Positions 8,277 through 15,033 of a DNA stretch of 24,663 bases are shown here, piece by piece. The stretch covers positions 1 to 24,663 of the forward strand of contig DYTG01000011.1 of the NCBI GenBank assembly GCA_020726085.1, in the 5' to 3' direction. Under the pieces are notes generated by a model. It did no database searches and had not been told where the DNA came from. It saw nothing but the letters and a program-made list of their open reading frames with translations. The DNA is from Sulfurovum sp. (GTDB lineage: Bacteria; Campylobacterota; Campylobacteria; Campylobacterales; Sulfurovaceae). A program made the position numbers and the translations under genes. Within the stretch, counting starts at the first letter, position 1. Every line of letters begins with the position of its first letter.

Positions 8277-9163
8277 TGCAAAAGGGTTACGCGCTCTCTA
8301 TCGTACTGTGGATTGTGGCGGCTATGGGGGCTATTGCACTCTTTTTGAGTTCACTTGCCAAAGAACGCATACACATCGCACAAGGGATTGACAACAAAAT
8401 CAAAGCCACGCTCAAAGCTCAAGAGAGTTTGGATTTGATGCTTTTTTATGGCTCTACGGGGAAGTTTTATATCAATCAAATGCTCAATGCACAGCTAGAA
8501 GATCTCAATATCTCCAATGCCCTCTACATCGATGGACGAACCGTAGTGCTTAATGAGAGCAATGTAACCCTAACCGACGGAGGGGCGTTGTGCAATCTGC
8601 TCTTTCCCTACGGTGAGTCCATTGGCAAGGAGTTGGGCGAGGAGAGTGTGTTTAAAGAGAGTCTCTACGATTGGATTGATGAAGATACCTTTTTGCAGCT
8701 CAACGGTGCCGAAGATGACTACTACTCGCAAGTAAGCGATAATGGGTATGAATCAAGGGACAAACAAGCTATCCAAGATGTCGCCGAACTGGGACTCATC
8801 AAAGGGATAGATAAACAAAAACTTGCCCCAATCAAGAAAAATTTTCTCTACACGTGGGCTATTCGTATCAATCTAACAACCGCTACTGATGAAAAACTCT
8901 ACACTCTTTTAGATTTGCCCAAAGAAACGATAGAGGAGCTTCTAATGCTTCGTCAAACCGATATGATGCAATTTATTACCAAAGTCAATCTTATCAACAG
9001 CAACAACGAGACGTTTTTTGAACTCTACGGTTTTGTCCCCTCCAAATCGCTTCGGGTTGAGATTAGCTCCAAAGTAGGCAACGCCCATGCCAAAATCAAC
9101 GCCACCATCGAACTCCACTACAAAAACAAAGAGCGATGGGTTTATAAATTCACCGTAGAGTAA
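8276..9163 (+). CDS. gspK: Pseudopilus tip protein (GspK-like)
   Basis: A 295-residue protein whose start MQKG/YALSIVLWIVAAM is the GspK signature: a prepilin signal that lacks the +5 Glu present in other pseudopilins and carries the VLW motif. The long C-terminal region contains an acidic, GspK-like segment (DWIDEDTFLQLNGAEDDYY, with a Gly-Tyr-Glu-Ser stretch soon after) and a later helical part (TDEKLYTLLDLPKETIEELL) similar to the helix-hairpin-helix-like region of GspK. The ATG at 8276 overlaps the gspJ stop (TGATG). GspK caps the pseudopilus with I and J. It is the last gene of the plus-strand secretion block. Confidence 0.88.
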   Translation: MQKGYALSIVLWIVAAMGAIALFLSSLAKERIHIAQGIDNKIKATLKAQESLDLMLFYGSTGKFYINQMLNAQLEDLNISNALYIDGRTVVLNESNVTLTDGGALCNLLFPYGESIGKELGEESVFKESLYDWIDEDTFLQLNGAEDDYYSQVSDNGYESRDKQAIQDVAELGLIKGIDKQKLAPIKKNFLYTWAIRINLTTATDEKLYTLLDLPKETIEELLMLRQTDMMQFITKVNLINSNNETFFELYGFVPSKSLRVEISSKVGNAHAKINATIELHYKNKERWVYKFTVE

Positions 9164-9194
9164 CGCAAGGTCAATAAAAAAGTAGATTCTTGCG
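9164..9194 (+). terminator. Weak hairpin after gspK
   Basis: CGCAAG (9164-9169) and CTTGCG (9189-9194) form a 6-bp stem with a 19-base loop immediately after the gspK stop. No T-run follows, only ATTTAT, so terminator function is uncertain. Confidence 0.25.
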
Positions 9195-9227
9195 ATTTAT
9201 CTAATTACCCCTATAGCTTTATTTGGG

Positions 9228-9233
9228 TAAAAT
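9228..9233 (+). promoter_or_regulatory. -10 box for argF-hemN
   Basis: TGGGTAAAAT lies about 50 bases before the argF ATG. It is followed by a leader carrying the ribosome binding site AGGAAAG (9271-9277). Confidence 0.45.
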
Positions 9234-9283
9234 TCATAAAAACACAATGAGAACTTTCGTTCCGACCGTTAGGAAAGACTACC

Positions 9284-10204
9284 ATGAGACACTTTTTAAC
9301 ACTCAAAGATTTCACAAAAAACGAACTTTTGGAGATGATTGACCTTGCAATCAAAATCAAAGCACAAACCAAACAGCGAGAATATGTCCCCTATCTCAAA
9401 CAACAAACATTGGGCATGATATTTGAAAAAAGCTCCACGCGTACTCGTGTGAGTTTTGAGACGGGCATCTATCAGCTCGGTGGTGTAGGACTCTTTTTGT
9501 CTGCCAATGATATTCAGCTAGGACGAGGAGAGCCGATGAAAGATACGGCACGAGTCATTGGTAGAATGGTTGATATGGTCATGATTCGCACCTACGAACA
9601 AGCCAAGATTAAGGAGTTTGCAACCTACTCCAAAGTCCCCGTTATTAATGGATTGAGCGACAAATGCCACCCCGTACAGATTATGGCCGATTATATGACC
9701 ATGATGGAGTTTGGCAAAAGCCAAAATGCCGTAGTAGCCTATGTTGGCGATGGCAACAATGTCGCCAATTCATGGGTACTTTTGGCTTCGTTGCTAGGGT
9801 TTGAGTTGCGTATTGCTACACCCAAAGGATACGAGTGCCATGACGATGCGCTAATTTTTGCTAGAGACACAAAAGCAAACGTAAGCTTTGGCAATGACCC
9901 TAAAGAGGCAATAAGAGGGGCAAATGTCGTCACCACCGATACATGGGTATCAATGGGACAAGAGGAGCAAAAAGAGCAAAAGCTCAAAGATTTCGAGGGC
10001 TATTTGGTCGATGATGCAATGATAGCATTAGCACAAGAGGGTGCGATGTTTTTGCATTGCCTTCCTGCCTATCGGGGTTACGAAGTGAGTGAAAAGGTCT
10101 TTGAAGATCACGCCGATGAAATCTTTAGCGAAGCCGAAAACAGACTCCACGTCCAAAAAGGGATTATGGTTTGGCTTGATAATCAAAGAGACATCCATGA
10201 GTAG
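9284..10204 (+). CDS. argF: Ornithine carbamoyltransferase
   Basis: Catalyses carbamoyl phosphate + L-ornithine to L-citrulline + phosphate (EC 2.1.3.3) in arginine biosynthesis, in the cytoplasm. The 306-residue length is normal. The carbamoyl-phosphate loop SSTRTR is at residues 50-55, followed downstream by CHPVQ (the family's HPxQ motif) and HCLPAYRG (ornithine site). HPVQ replaces the more usual HPCQ. The ATG at 9284 has AGGAAAG upstream. The last 8 bases overlap the start of hemN, so the two are likely cotranscribed although their pathways are unrelated. Confidence 0.97.
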   Translation: MRHFLTLKDFTKNELLEMIDLAIKIKAQTKQREYVPYLKQQTLGMIFEKSSTRTRVSFETGIYQLGGVGLFLSANDIQLGRGEPMKDTARVIGRMVDMVMIRTYEQAKIKEFATYSKVPVINGLSDKCHPVQIMADYMTMMEFGKSQNAVVAYVGDGNNVANSWVLLASLLGFELRIATPKGYECHDDALIFARDTKANVSFGNDPKEAIRGANVVTTDTWVSMGQEEQKEQKLKDFEGYLVDDAMIALAQEGAMFLHCLPAYRGYEVSEKVFEDHADEIFSEAENRLHVQKGIMVWLDNQRDIHE

Positions 10205-11564
10205 CATTGATTTTAATCAATTTGTCAAATACTCCAAAGCAGGACCTCGCTATACAAGCTATCCTACCGCATTGGAGTTTAGCGACCAATTTAGCTACGA
10301 AAGCTACATTAATTATCTCACAAGCTCCACTGAGTCGATCTCGCTCTATGTCCATTTGCCCTTTTGCAGAAGCGCTTGTTACTTTTGCGGATGCAACGTC
10401 GTCTTTACCTCCAAACAAGAAAACCTTAATAGGTACGTTGAGTATCTCAAAAAAGAGATTGATATTTTAGCCCAACATCTCGACACAAACCGTGAGGTGA
10501 TTCAGTTTCATTTTGGTGGGGGGACGCCGACCTACTACAGTGCCGCTTCATTGGATGAGATTGTACGTTATATCAAATCTAAATTTACCAGTTGGAGTCC
10601 AAACGCCGAAATTAGTTGCGAGATTGACCCTCGATACTTCAATGAAGCCCAAATGCAAGTCTTTGCTAAGCATGGATTTAATCGCATTAGCTTTGGAGTC
10701 CAAGACCTTGATGAGAAAGTACAAAAAGAGATTCACCGCCTCCAACCCCTTTCGCTCACCCAAAAGGCAGTCCAACTAGCACGAAAATACGGTATTGGCT
10801 CTATCAATGTCGATTTTATCTACGGACTACCTTATCAAACTCTGGAGAGCTTCAAAAAGAGCCTAGAACTCTCTATGACGCTCAATCCCGATAGAGTTGC
10901 GGTATTTAACTACGCCCATGTCCCGTGGCTAATGAAAACGATGCGAAAATTTGATGAGACCACCCTCCCTACTCCCCAAGTGAAGTTGCAAATCCTTCAA
11001 CATACCATTGAGTTTTTTGAAACCCAGGGCTACAAAATGGTAGGGATGGATCACTTTGCCAAACCCAATGATGAGCTTTTTTTGGCGATTGACAAAGGGG
11101 AGTTGCATCGAAACTTTCAAGGCTATACCACCAAAGGAGGGGCTAACCTCATAGGCATTGGACTTACAAGCATTGGTGAGGGGTTACGCTATTATGCTCA
11201 AAACTCCAAAGATATGAGCGAGTATGAAGCCCTCATTGATAGCGGTAAGCTTCCTTTTGTGCGTGGAGTAGAGCTTAGCGATGATGATTATGTACGCAAA
11301 GCTGTCATTATGGAGCTTATGGCAAATTTTTCGATTGATATTAGACGCATAGAAAAAGAGCATACTATTGTATTTCGAGACTATTTTGCCCATGCACTTC
11401 AAGAGCTTCAAGAGTTTATAGAGGCACAACTTGTAACCATCGAGGAAGATAAACTATCGCTCTCACCCACAGGCACACTCCTTATTCGCAATATCGCCAT
11501 GCCCTTTGATGCCTATATGCAAAAGTACCAAAGTTCCAAAAAGAGTTTCTCCAAGACGGTGTAG
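10197..11564 (+). CDS. hemN: Oxygen-independent coproporphyrinogen III oxidase
   Basis: A radical-SAM enzyme of haem synthesis that decarboxylates coproporphyrinogen III to protoporphyrinogen IX without oxygen (EC 1.3.98.3). The cluster motif CRSACYFCGC places Cys at 57, 61, 64 and 66 (CxxxCxxCxC), the true HemN pattern rather than that of HemW-like relatives. The 455-residue length and the N-terminal FVKYSKAGPRYTSYPT also fit HemN. I chose the ATG at 10197 because protein similarity begins there. It sits inside the end of argF (ATGAGTAG overlap), and the in-frame extension upstream to 10089 lies wholly inside argF. Confidence 0.96.
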   Translation: MSSIDFNQFVKYSKAGPRYTSYPTALEFSDQFSYESYINYLTSSTESISLYVHLPFCRSACYFCGCNVVFTSKQENLNRYVEYLKKEIDILAQHLDTNREVIQFHFGGGTPTYYSAASLDEIVRYIKSKFTSWSPNAEISCEIDPRYFNEAQMQVFAKHGFNRISFGVQDLDEKVQKEIHRLQPLSLTQKAVQLARKYGIGSINVDFIYGLPYQTLESFKKSLELSMTLNPDRVAVFNYAHVPWLMKTMRKFDETTLPTPQVKLQILQHTIEFFETQGYKMVGMDHFAKPNDELFLAIDKGELHRNFQGYTTKGGANLIGIGLTSIGEGLRYYAQNSKDMSEYEALIDSGKLPFVRGVELSDDDYVRKAVIMELMANFSIDIRRIEKEHTIVFRDYFAHALQELQEFIEAQLVTIEEDKLSLSPTGTLLIRNIAMPFDAYMQKYQSSKKSFSKTV

Positions 11565-11657
11565 TAGCGAATTTAAGTTTGGTTTAGTTTTTATTGGATT
11601 TACCTAGCTAGTTGAAACAAACTTTAGAATCAAATAGTTCTCTAAGCTTTTTTAGGA

Positions 11658-11663
11658 TAAAAT
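11658..11663 (+). promoter_or_regulatory. -10 box for rpsL-rpsG-fusA
   Basis: TTAGGATAAAAT, preceded by a T-run (AGCTTTTTT), fits the Campylobacterota promoter pattern of a -10 box behind T-rich DNA. Transcription would start near 11670, giving a leader of about 68 bases before the rpsL start. Confidence 0.55.
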
Positions 11664-11675
11664 ATTGCTCAATTT

Positions 11676-11695
11676 TACACCTTTCAAGAGGTGTA
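11676..11695 (+). promoter_or_regulatory. Hairpin at the 5' end of the rpsL leader
   Basis: TACACCT (11676-11682) and AGGTGTA (11689-11695) form a perfect 7-bp stem with a TTCAAG loop, within a few bases of the predicted transcript start. It may protect the mRNA or regulate ribosomal protein synthesis. The sequence alone does not show which. Confidence 0.5.
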
Positions 11696-11736
11696 GGGTT
11701 GCAGATTTTATTCAATTTTTCAGAAAGGAAAACAAA

Positions 11737-12111
11737 TTGCCTACAATTAATCAGTTAATTCGTAAAGAGCGTAAAAAAGTGGTTAAAAAATCAAAATCAC
11801 CCGCTCTCGTAAAGTGTCCTCAAAGACGAGGAGTATGTACAAGAGTCTATACAACGACACCCAAAAAGCCTAACTCTGCTTTGAGAAAAGTAGCAAAAGT
11901 TCGATTGACATCAGGATTTGAAGTCATTTCATACATCATGGGAGAGGGTCACAACCTTCAAGAACACTCTATCGTGTTAGTACGTGGAGGTAGAATCAAA
12001 GACTTACCAGGGGTTAAGTACCATATCGTAAGGGGTGCTTTGGATGCTTCAGGTGTGAATGGACGAACTGTATCACGTTCTAAATACGGTACTAAGAGAC
12101 CCAAAAAATAG
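11737..12111 (+). CDS. rpsL: 30S ribosomal protein S12
   Basis: A 124-residue protein of the decoding centre. The sequence begins PTINQLIRKERK after the start residue and contains TTPKKPNSALRK and KDLPGVKYH, both S12 hallmarks. The Lys residues at the classic streptomycin-resistance positions are wild type. The true start is TTG at 11737, with AAAGGAA about 7 bases upstream. A longer open frame from 11665 exists, but its extra 24 residues are non-conserved and overlap the leader hairpin. First gene of a str-type operon. Confidence 0.97.
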   Translation: MPTINQLIRKERKKVVKKSKSPALVKCPQRRGVCTRVYTTTPKKPNSALRKVAKVRLTSGFEVISYIMGEGHNLQEHSIVLVRGGRIKDLPGVKYHIVRGALDASGVNGRTVSRSKYGTKRPKK

Positions 12112-12127
12112 ATAAGTAACGTTTCAG

Positions 12128-12157
12128 GTTTTATCGTTTAACCTTAGGGGATAAAAC
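12128..12157 (+). promoter_or_regulatory. Inverted repeat between rpsL and rpsG
   Basis: GTTTTATC (12128-12135) and GATAAAAC (12150-12157) are perfect 8-base inverted arms around a 14-base loop, in the 82-base spacer. In E. coli the S12-S7 spacer is the translational control site bound by S7. Whether this hairpin has that role is inference. No T-run follows, so it is unlikely to be a terminator. Confidence 0.5.
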
Positions 12158-12193
12158 ATGAGTAAATCAATAAGCGATTGAAGAAGGAAAAAA

Positions 12194-12661
12194 ATGAGAA
12201 GAAGAAAAGCCCCCGTAAGACCTGTCTTACCCGATCCGATACACGGTTCAAAAATATTAACAAAATTCATCAGTGCAATTATGTACGATGGCAAAAAGAG
12301 TGTTGCACAAAAAGTAATGTACCAAGCGTTGGAGAGAATTGAATCAAAATCTGGTGAAAAAGGTATTGATGTTTTTGATAAGGCAATAGAGAATGTCAAG
12401 CCTTTAATGGAAGTAAAAAGCAGAAGAGTGGGTGGCGCTACCTACCAAGTACCTATGGAGGTTCGCCCTGTACGACAACAATCATTGGCAATTCGATGGA
12501 TTGTTGATGCATCACGAAAAAGAAACGAACGAACAATGGTTGAAAAACTCAGCAACGAACTAATGGACGCTGCTACGGATAAGGGTTCTGCTTTCAAGAA
12601 AAAAGAAGATACCTATAAAATGGCAGAAGCCAACAAAGCATTTGCACACTACAGATGGTAA
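12194..12661 (+). CDS. rpsG: 30S ribosomal protein S7
   Basis: A 155-residue protein that nucleates assembly of the 30S head by binding the 3' domain of 16S rRNA, and contacts E-site tRNA. MRRRKAPVRPVLPDP, VGGATYQVPMEVRP and the C-terminal ANKAFAHYRW are typical. Start ATG with AGAAGGAA upstream. It lies between rpsL and fusA, 14 bases before fusA. Confidence 0.97.
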   Translation: MRRRKAPVRPVLPDPIHGSKILTKFISAIMYDGKKSVAQKVMYQALERIESKSGEKGIDVFDKAIENVKPLMEVKSRRVGGATYQVPMEVRPVRQQSLAIRWIVDASRKRNERTMVEKLSNELMDAATDKGSAFKKKEDTYKMAEANKAFAHYRW

Positions 12662-12675
12662 AAAAGGATTAGATA

Positions 12676-14769
12676 ATGGCAAGAAGTCACAAGCTTGAAG
12701 ATGTAAGAAATATCGGTATTGCTGCTCACATTGATGCAGGTAAAACAACAACAACAGAAAGAATTCTATTCTATACAGGTGTTGAACACAAAATCGGTGA
12801 GGTTCACGAAGGTGCTGCAACAATGGACTGGATGGAGCAAGAGCAAGAGAGGGGTATTACTATTACTTCTGCTGCGACAACTTGTGGATGGGCTGGTAAG
12901 CAAATCAACATCATCGACACCCCAGGACACGTGGACTTTACCATTGAAGTTGAGCGTTCTATGCGTGTACTTGATGGTGCGGTATCGGTTTTCTGTGCCG
13001 TTGGTGGAGTTCAACCTCAATCGGAAACCGTATGGAGACAACGTAACCGATACGGCGTACCTTCGCTTGTATTTGTAAACAAAATGGATAGAGTTGGTGC
13101 CGATTTTTATGAAGTTGAGAGACAAATTAGAGAGAGACTTAAAGGCAATCCTGTCATTATTGCTTTGCCAATCGGCAATGAAGATACTTTTAAAGGTATT
13201 GTAGATCTTGTAGCGATGAAAGCGGTTGTTTGGGATGAAGACCAGACACTTATGGGTCAAAAGTTTGAAGTTCTTGATATTCCTGAAGATATGGAAGATC
13301 AAGCCCAAGAGTATCGTGAAAAGATGATTGAAGCGATTTCTGAAGTTGATGGTAACGAAATACTTATGGAGAAATTCCTAGAGGGCGAAGAGATTAGCAA
13401 CGACGAAATCAAAGCGGCTATCAAGGCGGCTACGATTGGAATGCATATTGTACCTATGCTTCCTGGAACTGCGTTTAAAAACAAAGGGGTTCAATCGCTT
13501 TTGGACGCTGTTGTCGATTATCTACCCTCACCCGTAGATGCTCATGACATCAAGGGAACGATGATGGAGGATGAGACACAAGAGGTTATCGTACCTTCAA
13601 CCGATGATGGTAAATTTGCTGCACTTGCATTTAAAATTATGACCGATCCCTTTGTTGGACAACTTACCTTTATCAGAGTCTATCGAGGCAAATTGGAGTC
13701 TGGTTCGTATGTGCACAACTCAACCAAAGACAAAAAAGAGCGTATTGGGCGTATTATGAAGATGCACGCCATTAAGCGTGAAGAGGTCAAAGAGATCTAT
13801 GCGGGTGAAATTGGTGCGGTTGTAGGTCTTAAATACTCAACTACAGGCGATACCCTTTGTGATCCTAGCGACAAAGTAGTACTTGAAAGAATGGATTTCC
13901 CAGATCCTGTTATCTCCGTAGCCGTTGAGCCAAAAACCAAAGCTGACCAAGAGAAAATGGGACTAGCATTGGGCAAACTTGCAGCTGAAGACCCTTCTTT
14001 TAGAGTCAATACCGATGAAGAGACAGGTCAAACCATTATTTCAGGAATGGGTGAACTTCACCTTGAAATTATCGTTGATCGTATGAAACGAGAGTTTAAA
14101 GTCGAAGCCGAAGTGGGTGCGCCGCAAGTTGCTTACCGTGAAACGATTAGAGAAGCGGTTAATCAAGAGTATAAATACGCTAAGCAATCGGGTGGTCGAG
14201 GACAATTTGGACACGTCTATCTTAAAATCGAGCCACAAGAAGCGGGTGCGGGTTATCTATTTGTTGATGAGATTAAAGGTGGGGTTATTCCAAAAGAGTA
14301 TGTTCCTGCGGTCAATAAAGGTATCGAAGAGGCGTTAAAGAGAGGTATTCAAGCGGGTTATCCAGTCGAAGATATCAAAGTAACACTCTACGATGGTTCT
14401 TACCATGAGGTCGATTCATCGGAGATGGCGTTTAAATTGGCGGGTTCTATGGGATTCCGTGAGGGTGCTAGAAAAGCTAAACCTGTTATTCTTGAGCCGT
14501 TGATGAAAGTTGAAGTTGAAGTACCTGAAGACTTTATGGGTGACGTTATCGGTGATATTTCAAAACGACGAGGTCAAGTAAATGGAATGGGAGATCGAGC
14601 GGGTAACAAAATCGTCGATGCTTTCGTGCCACTAGCTGAGATGTTTGGATATTCAACCGATTTGCGTTCTATGACACAAGGACGTGCAACGTACGCTATG
14701 GAGTTTGACCACTACGAAGAGGTTCCCAACAATGTAGCAACAGAGATTATCAAAAAACGAAACGGATAA
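12676..14769 (+). CDS. fusA: Translation elongation factor G
   Basis: A 697-residue GTPase that drives ribosomal translocation. The GTP-binding motifs are complete: AHIDAGKT (17-24), RGITITSAATT (59-69), DTPGHVDF (81-88) and NKMD (135-138). The later domains carry VEPKTKADQEKM and GMGELHLEIIVDRM. Length and sequence are those of the housekeeping EF-G. ATG start with AAAAAGGA upstream. It is the last gene of the operon; no tuf follows. Confidence 0.98.
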   Translation: MARSHKLEDVRNIGIAAHIDAGKTTTTERILFYTGVEHKIGEVHEGAATMDWMEQEQERGITITSAATTCGWAGKQINIIDTPGHVDFTIEVERSMRVLDGAVSVFCAVGGVQPQSETVWRQRNRYGVPSLVFVNKMDRVGADFYEVERQIRERLKGNPVIIALPIGNEDTFKGIVDLVAMKAVVWDEDQTLMGQKFEVLDIPEDMEDQAQEYREKMIEAISEVDGNEILMEKFLEGEEISNDEIKAAIKAATIGMHIVPMLPGTAFKNKGVQSLLDAVVDYLPSPVDAHDIKGTMMEDETQEVIVPSTDDGKFAALAFKIMTDPFVGQLTFIRVYRGKLESGSYVHNSTKDKKERIGRIMKMHAIKREEVKEIYAGEIGAVVGLKYSTTGDTLCDPSDKVVLERMDFPDPVISVAVEPKTKADQEKMGLALGKLAAEDPSFRVNTDEETGQTIISGMGELHLEIIVDRMKREFKVEAEVGAPQVAYRETIREAVNQEYKYAKQSGGRGQFGHVYLKIEPQEAGAGYLFVDEIKGGVIPKEYVPAVNKGIEEALKRGIQAGYPVEDIKVTLYDGSYHEVDSSEMAFKLAGSMGFREGARKAKPVILEPLMKVEVEVPEDFMGDVIGDISKRRGQVNGMGDRAGNKIVDAFVPLAEMFGYSTDLRSMTQGRATYAMEFDHYEEVPNNVATEIIKKRNG

Positions 14770-14786
14770 TTTTCATTACATTTTTA

Positions 14787-14815
14787 CTCGCTCCCAAATA
14801 GAGTTTGGAAGCGAG
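14787..14815 (+). terminator. Possible terminator hairpin after fusA
   Basis: Arms CTCGCTCCCAAA (14787-14798) and TTTGGAAGCGAG (14804-14815) pair over 12 positions with one mismatch around a 5-base loop. Flanking TTTTT and AAAAA could lengthen the stem. No T-run follows on the plus strand, so it is not a textbook intrinsic terminator. Confidence 0.45.
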
Positions 14816-14894
14816 GCAAAAACTAACCTCCCACTCATTTTAATCCCCAACTCTTTATAGGATTTTGCAGCTCTCAACTTAATCTTATTTGATG

Positions 14895-14900
14895 TATAAT
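14895..14900 (+). promoter_or_regulatory. -10 box for the lipoprotein gene
   Basis: GATGTATAAT contains a perfect TATAAT. Transcription would start near 14906, placing the transcript's 5' end on the left arm of the long stem described at 14905-15008. Confidence 0.6.
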
Positions 14901-14904
14901 TGCT

Positions 14905-15008
14905 AAAGACAATCTCTAAAAACTTACATCGCTACATTGCTTGTGCTTCACAATGCTTTTGAGGTTATGAGACCTCGCAAGGGGCGTGGTAGTCTAAAAA
15001 TTGTCTTT
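14905..15008 (+). promoter_or_regulatory. Candidate structured leader RNA before the lipoprotein gene
   Basis: AAAGACAAT (14905-14913) and ATTGTCTTT (15000-15008) are perfect 9-base complements that would close a domain of about 104 bases starting at the predicted transcript 5' end. Inside, GCTAC (14931-14935) can pair with GTAGT (14989-14993). TTGTG/CACAA (14941-14945/14949-14953) forms a hairpin with a 3-base loop, extended by a GC pair across a bulged T. GAGGT/ACCTC (14961-14965/14972-14976) forms another. The closing stem ends about 15 bases before the ribosome binding site AAGGAA of the lipoprotein gene. I do not recognise a known riboswitch consensus. Confidence 0.5.
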
Positions 15009-15033
15009 CATATATATTAAAAAAGGAATTTCT

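Noticed and set aside
10089..10196. A 36-codon upstream extension of hemN
   Set aside because: It falls inside argF in another frame, is not like any HemN N-terminus, and the conserved protein starts at the ATG at 10197.
11665..11736. A 24-codon upstream extension of rpsL
   Set aside because: S12 starts at the residue before PTINQL. The extension covers the leader hairpin and lies upstream of the good ribosome binding site.
12158..12181. A seven-residue open frame (MSKSISD) before rpsG
   Set aside because: No ribosome binding site and far too short to support a coding claim; only its location after the hairpin is noted.
12766..13308. A 180-codon open frame on the minus strand
   Set aside because: It is entirely antisense to the highly conserved GTPase domain of fusA; such frames follow from codon use in the real gene.
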